From the NCBI RefSeq assembly GCF_041529975.1, contig NZ_CP168030.1, forward strand, positions 2,232,001-2,296,000: a DNA stretch of 64,000 bases, in the 5' to 3' direction. Below, in pieces: positions 1 to 10,219 of this stretch (positions are counted from its first letter, which is position 1; each line of letters begins with the position of its first letter). The stretch comes from Microbacterium maritypicum (GTDB lineage: Bacteria > Actinomycetota > Actinomycetes > Actinomycetales > Microbacteriaceae). A program made the position numbers and the translations under genes. The notes below the pieces were generated by a model. The model saw nothing but the letters and a program-made list of their open reading frames with translations. It was not told the DNA's origin and did not search any database.

Positions 1-1
1 G

Positions 2-121
2 AAGATCGCGCCCGTGCTCGTCGAGTCCGGTGACGTGCAGGGCGGCAAGGACTCCGTCGACAAGGCGCTCTCATCGATCGTGAACGACACGTTCGCGAAG
101 AAGGCGGTCGACGGCGAGTGA
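2..121 (+). CDS. C-terminal end of an ABC transporter substrate-binding protein (partial)
   Basis: Only the last 39 codons are in the window; the frame starts at base 2 and ends with TGA at 119-121. The stop overlaps the GTG start of the following permease in a GTGA arrangement, so the genes are translationally coupled. The fragment (ending KKAVDGE) has no diagnostic motif. Its role as the periplasmic binding component of a SsuA/TauA-like importer is inferred from position directly before a permease of that class. A different upstream subunit cannot be excluded. Confidence 0.5.
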   Translation, partial: KIAPVLVESGDVQGGKDSVDKALSSIVNDTFAKKAVDGE

Positions 122-975
122 CCATTCCCGACCGACTGATCGTTCCCGAGGAGTCTCGGGACGCGCTCGACTTCGCGAAGGGCACGTCCCAGCCCCGGAG
201 CGGGGCTACGCGGCGCTCGTGGGACCGGCCGGTCGTGCGGATCATCGCCGGTCTCCTGCTGCCCGTGATCATCCTGACGGCCTGGCAGGTGGTGACGACG
301 AGCGGGATGGTGCCGCCGTACCGCCTGCCCACACCGGCGTCGGTGTTCCAGGCCGGTGTGGAGCTGGCCGAGACCGGACAGCTCTGGACGCACATCGCGA
401 TCTCGGTGCAGCGCGTGCTGCTCGGTTTCGCGATCGGATCCGTCATCGGGTTGGCCGCGGCCGGCATCGTCGGGCTCTCCCGGCTGGGAGAGGTGCTTCT
501 CAGTCCGACACTCACCGCAGTCCGCGCCGTGCCGTCGCTGGCCTGGGTGCCGCTCCTCATCCTCTGGATGCAGATCGGCGAGGAGTCGAAGGTCACTCTG
601 ATCGCGATCGGTGCGTTCTTCCCGGTGTATACGACGGTCTCGTCGGCGCTCCGACACGTCGATCCGCAGCTCGTCGAAGCCGGGCGTTCGTTCAGCCTGC
701 GCGGCTGGTCGCTGTTCCGCATCGTGCAGCTGCCGGCGGTGGTGCCGTCCGTCGTGTCCGGGCTGCGTCTGGCACTCGCGCAAGCGTGGCTGTTCCTCGT
801 CGCCGCAGAGCTCATCGCAGCGTCCATGGGCCTGGGCTTCCTGCTGACCGAGTCGCAGAGCAGTGGGCGCGTGGACCGCATCCTGCTCTCGATCGTGCTG
901 CTCGCACTTCTGGGCACGCTCACCAACGGGATCCTCGTGCTGGTCGAGAAATACCTGCTCCGTCGGTGGGTGTGA
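118..975 (+). CDS. ABC transporter permease, nitrate/sulfonate/taurine (SsuC/TauC) type
   Basis: This is a 285-aa inner-membrane permease of the BPD_transp_1 class. An N-terminal cytoplasmic segment of about 40 residues precedes the first membrane helix, and five to six hydrophobic helices follow. The EAA loop that contacts the ATPase is visible around residues 184-210 (EAGRSFSLRGWSLFRIVQLP), and AVPSLAWVPLLILWMQIGE is typical of SsuC/TauC proteins. The GTG start at 118 overlaps the upstream stop by 4 bp, and the stop overlaps the next start by 4 bp. The ATPase subunit must lie left of the window. The substrate is unknown; linkage to metY hints at a sulfur compound, but this is inference. Confidence 0.85.
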   Translation: MTIPDRLIVPEESRDALDFAKGTSQPRSGATRRSWDRPVVRIIAGLLLPVIILTAWQVVTTSGMVPPYRLPTPASVFQAGVELAETGQLWTHIAISVQRVLLGFAIGSVIGLAAAGIVGLSRLGEVLLSPTLTAVRAVPSLAWVPLLILWMQIGEESKVTLIAIGAFFPVYTTVSSALRHVDPQLVEAGRSFSLRGWSLFRIVQLPAVVPSVVSGLRLALAQAWLFLVAAELIAASMGLGFLLTESQSSGRVDRILLSIVLLALLGTLTNGILVLVEKYLLRRWV

Positions 976-2975
976 CGGTGACCGAGGCTCGGCTGCAGGA
1001 GTCGCGGGTGTACGTGCCGGACGCTGGCTTCAGTGACGCGAACGTCACCGCGGACGCGTATGCGCGCGCCGCCGCGGATCCGATCGCGTTCTGGGAAGAG
1101 GCCGCGCGCCGCCTGGACTGGTCCGAGCCGTGGCACACCGCCCACGAATGGGATCCGCCGGTCGGCGATGCCGTTCCGGCGGCGCGCTGGTTCGTCGGCG
1201 GCAGACTCAACGTCGCGGTCAACTGCGTGGACCGTCACGTGGAAGCCGGACGCGGCGACAAGGTGGCGCTGCACTTCGAGGGGGAGCCGGGCGACCGCCT
1301 CTCGGTCACATACGCCGATCTGCAGCGCCGCGTGTCGCAGGCCGCCAACGCGCTCACAGCTCTCGGCATCCGTCCCGGGGACCGCGTCGTGATCTACCTC
1401 CCCGTGCTCGTCGAGACGATCGTGATCACTCTCGCCTGTGCGCGGATCGGCGCCGTGCATTCGCTCGTCTTCGGTGGCTTCTCGGCCGAAGCCGTGCGGT
1501 TCCGTCTCGCCGACACCGGCGCGAAGCTGCTCGTCACGAGTGACGGTCAGTATCGCCGCGGCACCGCCACCGAGGTGAAGTCGACGGCCGATGTCGCCGC
1601 GACGGATCTTCCCGATCTCGAGCACGTCCTCGTCCTGCGCCGCACCGGTCAGGACGTCCCGTGGACGGACGGTCGCGACGTGTGGTGGCATGACGTCGTC
1701 GACACGGCGTCGCCGGAGCACGAAGCGGAATCCTTCGACGCCGAGCATCCGCTCTTCATCATCTACACGTCCGGCACGACGGGGAAGCCGAAGGGGCTGG
1801 TGCACACGTCCGGCGGGTACCTGACGCACGCGAGCTGGGCGCACTGGGCCCATTTCGACGCGAAGCCCGACGACGTGCACTGGTGTACCGCAGACCTCGC
1901 GTGGGTCACGGCGCACACCTACGAGATCTACGGTCCGCTGTCGAATGGACTCACGCAGGTCGTCTACGAGGGGACTCCCGACGCACCGCACCGGGAACGC
2001 CACTTCGAGATCATCGAGCGCTACGGGGTGACCGTCTACTACACGGCGCCCACTCTGATCCGCACGTTCATGACCTGGTTCGGTGCGGAGCTGCCACAGG
2101 GCCACGACCTCTCCACCCTGCGACTGCTCGGCACCGTCGGGGAGGCGATCAACCCGGAAGCCTGGGTGTGGTTCCGACGCAACTTCGGCCGCGACGAACT
2201 GCCCGTCATCGACACGTGGTGGCAATCCGAGACCGGCGCGGCGATGATCGCCCCGCTCCCGGGAGTAACCGCCCTCAAGCCGGGGTCTGCCTCGGTCCCG
2301 CTCCCGGGTATCGACGCGGCGGTGGTGGACGAGCGGGGCGACGAGGTCGCGCCCGGCCGCTCGGGAACCCTCGTCGTCCGCAGGCCCTGGCCGGGAATGG
2401 CCAGGACCGTGTGGGGCGACCCCACCCGCTATCGCGACGCCTACTGGTCGACGTTCGCAGGTAGGGGTGACCACGGCGGGTTCTACGTGGCAGGTGACGG
2501 AGCGACCAGGGACGCCGACGGATACATCTGGATCCTCGGCCGACTCGACGACGTCGTGAACGTCTCGGGACACCGACTCTCCACGATCGAGATCGAATCG
2601 GCTCTGGTCGCACACGACACCGTGGGGGAGGCCGGGTCCGCCGGCGTGTCCGATCCGGTCACCGGACAGGCCGTCGTCGCCTTCGTCACCCCGTCCGGCC
2701 GGGCAGAGATCACCCCATCCGACCTGCGCACCCAGGTCGCGCGATCCATCGGCCCCGTCGCCAAGCCGAAGCACATCGTGATCGTGCCCGACCTGCCGAA
2801 GACCCGCTCGGGCAAGATCATGCGCAGACTCCTGGCACAGTTGTGGGAGGCCGAACAGGATCGCAGAGCCGGCCGCGACCCCGGCCCCCTCGGGGATACC
2901 ACATCGCTGCAGAACCCCTGGGCCGTCGATGACATCGCCGACGTGCTCGCCGCCGCCGAACTGAGGACAGCATGA
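972..2975 (+). CDS. acs: Acetyl-CoA synthetase (AMP-forming), Acs family
   Basis: The 667-aa protein activates acetate to acetyl-CoA through acetyl-AMP. The open frame extends further upstream inside the permease, but GTG 972 (GTGA overlap) is the natural start and gives the normal Acs length of about 650 aa. The adenylate motif YTSGTTGKPKG lies at 265-275, WCTADLAWVTAHTY at 304-317, LLGTVGEAINPEAW at 385-398 and DTWWQSETG at 414-422. The catalytic C-terminal lysine motif KTRSGKIMRR is near the end. The acetate-pocket positions known from Salmonella Acs (Val, Thr, Val, Trp) appear conserved, which argues against a larger acyl group. Its place before metY suggests it may recapture the acetate released by MetY (inference). 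Confidence 0.85.
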   Translation: MTVTEARLQESRVYVPDAGFSDANVTADAYARAAADPIAFWEEAARRLDWSEPWHTAHEWDPPVGDAVPAARWFVGGRLNVAVNCVDRHVEAGRGDKVALHFEGEPGDRLSVTYADLQRRVSQAANALTALGIRPGDRVVIYLPVLVETIVITLACARIGAVHSLVFGGFSAEAVRFRLADTGAKLLVTSDGQYRRGTATEVKSTADVAATDLPDLEHVLVLRRTGQDVPWTDGRDVWWHDVVDTASPEHEAESFDAEHPLFIIYTSGTTGKPKGLVHTSGGYLTHASWAHWAHFDAKPDDVHWCTADLAWVTAHTYEIYGPLSNGLTQVVYEGTPDAPHRERHFEIIERYGVTVYYTAPTLIRTFMTWFGAELPQGHDLSTLRLLGTVGEAINPEAWVWFRRNFGRDELPVIDTWWQSETGAAMIAPLPGVTALKPGSASVPLPGIDAAVVDERGDEVAPGRSGTLVVRRPWPGMARTVWGDPTRYRDAYWSTFAGRGDHGGFYVAGDGATRDADGYIWILGRLDDVVNVSGHRLSTIEIESALVAHDTVGEAGSAGVSDPVTGQAVVAFVTPSGRAEITPSDLRTQVARSIGPVAKPKHIVIVPDLPKTRSGKIMRRLLAQLWEAEQDRRAGRDPGPLGDTTSLQNPWAVDDIADVLAAAELRTA

Positions 2976-4276
2976 CGGAAGAACACCGCTTCGGATTTCG
3001 CACCAGAGCCCTGCACGCCGGTGGCACGCCCGACGCGGCGACCGGCGCCCGAGCGGTGCCGATCTACCAGACGACCTCGTTCGTCTTCGAGGATGCGGCG
3101 GATGCGGGGAATCTGTTCGCCCTGCAGAAGTACGGAAACATCTACTCGCGGATCGGCAATCCCACGGTCGCCGCACTGGAGGAGCGCCTGGCATCGCTCG
3201 AAGGCGGCATCGGCGCCGTCGCGACCGCATCGGGCATGAGCGCCGAGTTCATCACGTTCGCGGCCCTCGTCGGGGCCGGCGACCACGTCGTCGCTGCGGC
3301 TCAGCTCTACGGCGGGACCGTGACGCAACTCGACGTGACGCTGCGACGGTTCGGCGTGGAGACGACGTTCGTCACGTCCTCCGACCCTGCCGACTATGCG
3401 GCGGCCATCCGTCCGGAGACCAAGGTCGTCTACGTCGAGATGATCGGCAACCCGTCCGGGGAGATCGCCGACATCGAAGGACTGGCCGCCGTCGCCCACG
3501 AGGCCGGGGTTCCCCTCGTGGTGGACGCGACTCTCGCCACGCCCTACCTGGCACGGCCGCTCGAGCACGGCGCCGACATCGTGATCCACTCCGTGACGAA
3601 GTTCCTGGGCGGACACGGCACCACCCTCGGCGGCGTCGTCATCGAGAAGGGGACGTTCGACTGGGGCAACGGAAAGTTCCCGCAGATGACCGAGCCCGTC
3701 GATTCCTACGGCGGCATCAAATGGTGGGACAACTTCGGGGAGTACGGTTTCCTCACCAAACTCCGCTCGGAGCAGTTGCGTGACATCGGCCCGGCACTCA
3801 GTCCGCAGTCGGCGTTCAACCTGCTCCAGGGGATCGAGACACTGCCGCAGCGCATCGACGCGCACCTCGCGAACGCGCGCATCGTCGCGGACTGGCTCGC
3901 CTCCGATCCCCGGGTCGCATACGTGACGTGGGCCGGCCTCGAAGGGCATCCGCACCATGATCGGGTGGCCAAGTACCTGCCGCTCGGCCCCGGTTCGGTG
4001 TTCGCGTTCGGCGTCGCGGCGGAGGACGGCCGGAAGGCGGGGGAGACGGTGATCGAGAACCTGCAGCTCGCCTCCCATCTCGCCAACATCGGCGACGCTC
4101 GCACCCTCGTCATCCACCCGGCCTCGACGACGCACCGCCAGCTCACCGAGGCGCAGCTCGTCGCCGCGGGCGTGCGCCCCGACCTGATCCGCATCTCGGT
4201 GGGACTCGAAGACGCCGAAGACATCATCTGGGACCTCGACCAGGCCCTCACGACCGCGACGGGAGCGAACCGATGA
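2972..4276 (+). CDS. metY: O-acetylhomoserine aminocarboxypropyltransferase / sulfhydrylase
   Basis: This is a 434-aa PLP enzyme of the Cys/Met metabolism family that converts O-acetylhomoserine plus sulfide to homocysteine and acetate in direct-sulfhydrylation methionine synthesis. The PLP lysine is K210 in HSVTKFLGGHG, with Asp185 in VVDAT placed to contact the pyridine nitrogen. YGNIYSRIGNPT near residue 54 and the family length (about 430 aa rather than about 380 for cystathionine gamma-synthase) favour MetY. The ATG overlaps the acs stop by 4 bp, and its own stop overlaps the next gene by 4 bp. No metX is in the window. Confidence 0.92.
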   Translation: MTEEHRFGFRTRALHAGGTPDAATGARAVPIYQTTSFVFEDAADAGNLFALQKYGNIYSRIGNPTVAALEERLASLEGGIGAVATASGMSAEFITFAALVGAGDHVVAAAQLYGGTVTQLDVTLRRFGVETTFVTSSDPADYAAAIRPETKVVYVEMIGNPSGEIADIEGLAAVAHEAGVPLVVDATLATPYLARPLEHGADIVIHSVTKFLGGHGTTLGGVVIEKGTFDWGNGKFPQMTEPVDSYGGIKWWDNFGEYGFLTKLRSEQLRDIGPALSPQSAFNLLQGIETLPQRIDAHLANARIVADWLASDPRVAYVTWAGLEGHPHHDRVAKYLPLGPGSVFAFGVAAEDGRKAGETVIENLQLASHLANIGDARTLVIHPASTTHRQLTEAQLVAAGVRPDLIRISVGLEDAEDIIWDLDQALTTATGANR

Positions 4277-4857
4277 GCGAGACGCAGACGACCGCCGCGG
4301 ATTCCTGCGCCGTTCCGGCGGAGTCGGACGGGGTGGCCTGTGCGCTGCCCGGCGCACCGGCAGCTCACCCTGAGCGGACCTGGCCGGGGCCGAGTCAGCA
4401 AGAGCGCTTCGGTCTGCTCCGGCGGGCCAAGTCCATCGCGATCGTGGGGGCGTCGAACAATCCGGCACGCGCGTCGTACTTCGTGACGACATACCTGCTC
4501 TCCAGCACGTCGTACGACGTCTACCTCGTCAACCCGCGCGAGACCGAGATCCTCGGGCAGCCGGTCTACGCGTCGCTGAGCGGCCTTCCCGTCGTCCCCG
4601 ACATCGTGGATGTGTTCCGCCGGCACGACGACCTTCCGGGTGTCGCACAGGAGGCGATCGACGCGGGCGCGCAGACACTGTGGCTGCAGCTCGGCTCATG
4701 GAATGAAGACGCTGCGGCGGTCGCCGAGGCGGCAGGGCTCTCGGTCGTGATGGATCGCTGCATCAAGATCGAGCACGCGCGATTCCACGGCGGTCTGCAC
4801 CTCGCCGGGTTCGACACCGGCGTGATCAGCTCGCGGCGCCAGCTGCTCGCCCGCTGA
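4273..4857 (+). CDS. CoA-binding domain protein (YccU type)
   Basis: The 194-aa protein has an N-terminal extension of about 55 residues and then a Rossmann-like CoA-binding domain: AIVGASNNPARASYFVTTYL near residues 56-75, followed by VYLVNPRETEILGQPVYASL. The C-terminal VVMDRCIKIEH signature is typical of the YccU/COG1832 family. Proteins of this family often sit next to metY; the exact role is not known to me. It ends the operon begun by the ABC transporter, overlapping metY by 4 bp. It might sense CoA or acyl-CoA for this sulfur/acetate operon (inference). Confidence 0.8.
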   Translation: MSETQTTAADSCAVPAESDGVACALPGAPAAHPERTWPGPSQQERFGLLRRAKSIAIVGASNNPARASYFVTTYLLSSTSYDVYLVNPRETEILGQPVYASLSGLPVVPDIVDVFRRHDDLPGVAQEAIDAGAQTLWLQLGSWNEDAAAVAEAAGLSVVMDRCIKIEHARFHGGLHLAGFDTGVISSRRQLLAR

Positions 4858-4877
4858 GCATCGATCGGATCGAAACA

Positions 4878-4883
4878 TAGACT
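4878..4883 (+). promoter_or_regulatory. -10 box of a probable leaderless coaE promoter
   Basis: TAGACT fits the actinobacterial TANNNT -10 consensus and lies 6 nt before the coaE ATG at 4890, so transcription would start at or next to the start codon. No Shine-Dalgarno sequence lies between. The -35 region is weak. Confidence 0.5.
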
Positions 4884-4889
4884 GGCGAC

Positions 4890-5489
4890 ATGCCACTCAT
4901 CGCGCTCACCGGCGGCATCGCCTCGGGGAAATCGACCATTGCCCGGCGACTGGCGGAGCACGGTGCGGTGATCGTCGACGCCGACCAGATCGTCCGCGAC
5001 GTGCAGGCGCCGGGCTCGCCGGCGCTGGAGCGAATAGCGGAGACGTTCGGAGCATCGATGATCGACGGCGAGGGCGCGCTCGACCGCGCAGCCCTGGGTG
5101 CGAAGGTCTTCGGAGACCCCGAGCTGCTCGCTCAGCTGAACGCGATCGTGCACCCCGCCGTTCGGGAGGAGTCGCAGCGCCGATTCGATGCGGCGTTCAC
5201 TACTGATGCGGATGCCGTGGTCGTCTACGACGTCCCCCTGCTGGTGGAGGCCAGAGTCGACGATCCGTGGGACCTGATCGTGGTCGCGCACGCCCCCGCG
5301 GCGGTGCGGCTCCAGCGGCTGACCGAGCTGCGGGGCATGGAAGAGAAAGCGGCGCAGGAGAGGGTCGACGCTCAGGTCTCCGACGAGAGGCGGCTCGCCA
5401 TCGCGGATGTCGTGATCGACACGGCAGGAACCCTGGAGCGCACGCACGAGCAGACCGACGCGCTCTGGGAGCGCATCCGACACCGGTGA
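4890..5489 (+). CDS. coaE: Dephospho-CoA kinase
   Basis: The 199-aa cytoplasmic kinase carries out the last step of coenzyme A synthesis, phosphorylating the 3'-hydroxyl of dephospho-CoA. The P-loop GGIASGKST is at residues 8-16, followed by VDADQIVRDVQAPG, and VYDVPLLVE is the conserved mid-protein motif. The length matches standalone CoaE; there is no C-terminal GrpB-like fusion as in mycobacteria. ATG 4890 is supported by the -10 box placed for a leaderless message. Confidence 0.95.
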   Translation: MPLIALTGGIASGKSTIARRLAEHGAVIVDADQIVRDVQAPGSPALERIAETFGASMIDGEGALDRAALGAKVFGDPELLAQLNAIVHPAVREESQRRFDAAFTTDADAVVVYDVPLLVEARVDDPWDLIVVAHAPAAVRLQRLTELRGMEEKAAQERVDAQVSDERRLAIADVVIDTAGTLERTHEQTDALWERIRHR

Positions 5490-5494
5490 CCTTA

Positions 5495-5511
5495 CCCGGG
5501 CACGCCCCGGG
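5495..5511 (+). terminator. Short GC hairpin after coaE
   Basis: CCCGGG (5495-5500) and CCCGGG (5506-5511) can pair across a 5-nt loop directly downstream of the coaE stop. There is no T-run, so terminator function is only plausible. Confidence 0.35.
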
Positions 5512-5644
5512 ATCGCGGGCGTGTCAGCGGCATCGCGCGAACTCGGGGCACTCGGGCCCGCTGGTATTCTGGTTGTGGGCGTGGGGACGCACCAGGGGAT
5601 GGTCTGCTGGGGGATAGCTTTTCCGCGCTCTGGGGAGTGGAGAA

Positions 5645-6187
5645 GTGACTCAGGACAACCGTGGAATCTCACGTCGGACCGTCATGAAGGGCGCAGCCTG
5701 GTCGGTGCCAGTGATCGCCGCAGCAGTGGCATTGCCGATGGCCGCCGCGAGCGGGGCCAACACCAGCAACGACCTGGCGAACTACTACTGGGACGCCGAG
5801 GCGCAGGGTGGCTACACGGCCCTCGTGCCGGCAGCCGGAGGGCTCAGAGCCACTTTCAGCACGCAGATCAGTTATCGATCCCAGCCGGACTGGGTGAACC
5901 CGCCGACCGGTGCATCGCTGGTGGTCGTCGTCGAGTTCAGCTCGCCCGTAACACTCGACCCCGGATCGTCTCTCGGGTCCTGGGCTCCGGATCCCGCGAG
6001 CGGTTCGTCCGCACGGACGTTCACCTTCACCAAGACGCCGGCGAGCTTCGGCGACGCGCTGACGTTCAACGTGGTCGGCTCCGCAGGCGGGACGCTCACG
6101 TCGACGGCCACGATGCGCCTCATCGGCGGCGGCACGACCACGTGGTCCTCAGAGCCGTCTGCGAAGACGGCGACCATCGTCGCCTGA
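5645..6187 (+). CDS. Tat-secreted protein of unknown function
   Basis: The 180-aa protein starts with a clear twin-arginine signal: RR at residues 10-11 in SRRTVMKG, a hydrophobic stretch to about residue 35, and an Ala-rich cleavage region (AAASGA). The mature part is Ser/Thr/Gly rich, looks beta-rich and lacks cysteines and recognisable catalytic motifs. The GTG start at 5645 follows a GGGGAGTGGA ribosome-binding region. A TATTCT -10-like box at 5565-5570 would give a leader of about 70 nt. It is probably a small exported surface or secreted protein; no specific function can be given. Confidence 0.75.
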   Translation: MTQDNRGISRRTVMKGAAWSVPVIAAAVALPMAAASGANTSNDLANYYWDAEAQGGYTALVPAAGGLRATFSTQISYRSQPDWVNPPTGASLVVVVEFSSPVTLDPGSSLGSWAPDPASGSSARTFTFTKTPASFGDALTFNVVGSAGGTLTSTATMRLIGGGTTTWSSEPSAKTATIVA

Positions 6188-6212
6188 CGGCCTCGATGTC
6201 GGAGGGGCGGCA

Positions 6213-6218
6213 TACGCT
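6213..6218 (+). promoter_or_regulatory. -10 box of a probable leaderless uvrB promoter
   Basis: TACGCT ends 6 nt before the uvrB ATG at 6225. The intervening GGAGGT sits too close to the ATG to act as a normal Shine-Dalgarno site, so the message is probably leaderless. Confidence 0.4.
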
Positions 6219-6224
6219 GGAGGT

Positions 6225-8297
<2,073 letters not shown>

Positions 8298-8312
8298 GGC
8301 GCGACTCGGACC

Positions 8313-8663
8313 ATGGATGCTGCGGGGAACGAGCTGGCCGATCGGATCCGGGCGCTGCTGAGCGCCGACGTCGGAATCGAGGAGCGGCGGATGTTCGGAA
8401 CCCGGGCTTTCCTCGACGACGGGCGCATCCTTCTCGGAGCGCGGCCGGGCGGCGTGCTTCTGGTGCGTGTCGACGACGAGAACGGAGCGGCGCTCGTGAC
8501 GCGCACGGGTGTCGCCCGGGCGGTGATGGGCTCGCGCACGATGGGATCCGGATGGCTCGACGTCTCGCCCGAGGTCATCGAGGACGACGGCGGTCTGATG
8601 TTCTGGCTCGACGTCGCGCGCGAGTCCTCCGGCTCGGCGACCGATGGATCCAACCAGGACTGA
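8313..8663 (+). CDS. TfoX N-terminal domain protein
   Basis: The 116-aa protein has the TfoX_N fold pattern: an N-terminal helix, then ERRMFGTRAFLDDGRILLGA at about residues 27-46, followed by beta strands and GSRTMGSGWLDVSPEVI. In this family, small proteins of about 110 aa are common in actinobacteria and lack the C-terminal half of the competence regulator TfoX; their function is not established. It starts 15 bp after uvrB and is probably co-transcribed with it. Confidence 0.7.
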   Translation: MDAAGNELADRIRALLSADVGIEERRMFGTRAFLDDGRILLGARPGGVLLVRVDDENGAALVTRTGVARAVMGSRTMGSGWLDVSPEVIEDDGGLMFWLDVARESSGSATDGSNQD

Positions 8664-8665
8664 CC

Positions 8666-8908
8666 CTACGGGCAGTGCATCAGAGGCTTGGGACCCGAGC
8701 GGTCGATCTCGTGCTGCGTCATCGGGGCGCCGCACAGCGGGCACGCGCGTTCGGCGCGTTCTGCGGCGCTCGGTGGGGGAGTCTTCTCATACGGGCCGAC
8801 GGAGGCAGGACCGGCGAGCCGGATGAGATTGGTGTTCACCCAGGAATAGAGGCCACCTGCTTCGCGAATGCGGGTGCGAAGGGGTGGGCGGTCCGGGTCC
8901 TGTGCCAT
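8666..8908 (-). CDS. Small protein with a C-terminal CxxC pair
   Basis: The 80-aa protein starts at ATG 8908 on the minus strand and ends in CPLCGAPMTQHEIDRSGPKP plus a short tail with a third Cys. CPLC could bind zinc or be redox active. There are no membrane segments and I do not recognise a family. The gene is divergent from the OhrR-like regulator, and the 45 bp between them hold a palindromic operator. It is therefore probably controlled by that regulator and may take part in a thiol or peroxide response (inference). Confidence 0.6.
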   Translation of the reverse strand: MAQDPDRPPLRTRIREAGGLYSWVNTNLIRLAGPASVGPYEKTPPPSAAERAERACPLCGAPMTQHEIDRSGPKPLMHCP

Positions 8909-8913
8909 GTTGC

Positions 8914-8933
8914 TTAGTGTACTAATGATTAGT
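8914..8933. promoter_or_regulatory. Overlapping inverted repeats, probable MarR/OhrR operator
   Basis: ACTAATGATTAGT (8921-8933) is a perfect palindrome with a 1-nt centre. It overlaps a second inverted repeat, TTAGT-gt-ACTAA (8914-8925), giving three alternating half-sites between the divergent genes. AT-rich palindromes of this kind are typical MarR-family operators. Confidence 0.65.
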
Positions 8934-8940
8934 GCAGATG

Positions 8941-8946
8941 TATAGT
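8941..8946 (+). promoter_or_regulatory. -10 box of the marR/ohrR-like gene
   Basis: TATAGT lies 7 nt before the GTG start at 8954, consistent with a leaderless message. The palindromic operator covers the upstream promoter region, so autoregulation is likely. Confidence 0.5.
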
Positions 8947-8953
8947 CGAGGTT

Positions 8954-9397
8954 GTGACGGCTACAGACGACCTGCTCAAGCTGGAGAACCAGCTGTGCTT
9001 CGCCCTGGTGACCGCGGCGCGCAACGTCATCGCCCTCTACCGCCCGATCCTCGAGCCTCTGGGTCTCACGCACCCGCAGTACCTCGTGATGCTCGCCCTG
9101 TGGGAGCGGGCGCCGCGGACGCTGAACGATCTCGCTCTGGATCTCGCTCTGGAACCCGCGACGGCATCGCCCCTGGTCAAGCGGCTCGAAGCAGAAGGCC
9201 TCGTGGCCCGACAGCGAAGCAGTGAGGACGAGCGGCGTCTGGAGATCACCCTGACCGCGGCGGGCGCGGCGCTGCGCGAACGGGCTGTAGACGTTCCGCA
9301 CCAGGTCATGGCGGCGGTCGGCATGGGTATCGATGAGGTCGCCGCACTCCGCGACGGCCTCGGTCCGTTCGCCGGGCGGCGTCCCGATCTCGGCTGA
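8954..9397 (+). CDS. MarR-family regulator, OhrR type
   Basis: The 147-aa winged-helix repressor resembles Bacillus OhrR from end to end: LKLENQLCFAL near the N-terminus, the winged helix at about residues 40-100 (LNDLALDLALEPATASPLVK), and SSEDERRLEITLT in the wing. The peroxide-sensing Cys of OhrR is present at residue 15, so a one-cysteine organic hydroperoxide sensor is likely. No ohr gene lies nearby; the only obvious local target is the divergent small CxxC protein. The GTG start is favoured because Cys then falls at position 15 and the -10 box fits. Confidence 0.85.
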   Translation: MTATDDLLKLENQLCFALVTAARNVIALYRPILEPLGLTHPQYLVMLALWERAPRTLNDLALDLALEPATASPLVKRLEAEGLVARQRSSEDERRLEITLTAAGAALRERAVDVPHQVMAAVGMGIDEVAALRDGLGPFAGRRPDLG

Positions 9398-9460
9398 GTC
9401 CGACCGACTCCGCCGAGCGCGGCTCGCGTCCCGACGACGGATTCCTCGGGAGTCGCGTCC

Positions 9461-9466
9461 TAGGGT
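9461..9466 (+). promoter_or_regulatory. -10 box before the MoxR/DUF58 operon
   Basis: TAGGGT ends 6 nt before the ATG at 9473. A GGAG follows it but lies only 2 nt from the ATG, so a leaderless message is the simpler reading. Confidence 0.4.
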
Positions 9467-9472
9467 GGAGTC

Positions 9473-10219
9473 ATGTCGCGCCACGAAGCCCCGGTTTCCG
9501 GGGACCGGCGCGTCGGCGGCTCGCGCGTGCTCCGGGTTCTGCTGCCTCTCGTCGCAGTCGCGGGTTTCTTCGCCGTCGTCATGTTCGTAGCAGCGCAGCA
9601 GGGCCTTCCGCAGTTCCGCCCGCTGCCGGGCGGTGGAACGGAACTCGTCGACGTCGGGACCTCCGAGCCGGCGCCCGCCGAGATGACGCCCGGGCCGATG
9701 GAACAGACCGAGGAATCGCCACTGTTCAAGGTGATCCTGGCGGTCCTCGTCGCGATCGCGGTGCTGACGCTGCTGTTCTTCGGCGCGCGCATGCTGGTCC
9801 GCTACCTGCGCGGACTCTGGCGAGATCGACCGCTCGAGAGGCGCGAGGCGGCCGCCGTCGACGCGATGAGCGTGGTCATCGCCGGGACGGATGCCGAGCC
9901 CGACGCCGCGATCATCCGAAGAGGGATCGACGAAGCGCTGCGGACGATCGATGTCGACCCGGCGCCGGGTGACAGCATCGTCGCCGCGTGGGTCGGTCTG
10001 GAGGAATCGGCGACGGATGCCGGTGCCGGTCGGGCCCCGCACGAGACGCCGTCCGAGTTCACGGTCCGGATCATCGGACGCCGCGCGGGAATCGCGGCTG
10101 ACGTCGTCGCGCTGCTCGGACTGTACGAACAGGTCCGTTTCGGCGGTCTCGTCGCGGAGGAACGCGACCGCGCCACGGCAGCAGCGTGTCTACGTGGCAT
10201 CCAGGCGGGGTGGCGATGA
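9473..10219 (+). CDS. DUF4129 domain membrane protein
   Basis: The 248-aa protein has two predicted membrane helices (about residues 20-41 and 84-106) with a short extracytoplasmic Pro-rich loop between them. A cytoplasmic C-terminal DUF4129 domain follows (about residues 150-245, including the ETPSEFTVRI motif). DUF4129 proteins accompany MoxR ATPases, DUF58 proteins and transglutaminase-like proteins in membrane-linked operons of unclear function. It is the first gene of a five-gene run joined by 4-bp overlaps. Confidence 0.75.
   Translation: MSRHEAPVSGDRRVGGSRVLRVLLPLVAVAGFFAVVMFVAAQQGLPQFRPLPGGGTELVDVGTSEPAPAEMTPGPMEQTEESPLFKVILAVLVAIAVLTLLFFGARMLVRYLRGLWRDRPLERREAAAVDAMSVVIAGTDAEPDAAIIRRGIDEALRTIDVDPAPGDSIVAAWVGLEESATDAGAGRAPHETPSEFTVRIIGRRAGIAADVVALLGLYEQVRFGGLVAEERDRATAAACLRGIQAGWR

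Noticed and set aside
219-971. Upstream extension of the acs reading frame through the permease gene
   Set aside because: The extension overlaps a clear membrane permease and has no Acs similarity; GTG 972 gives normal length and the 4-bp overlap used throughout this operon.
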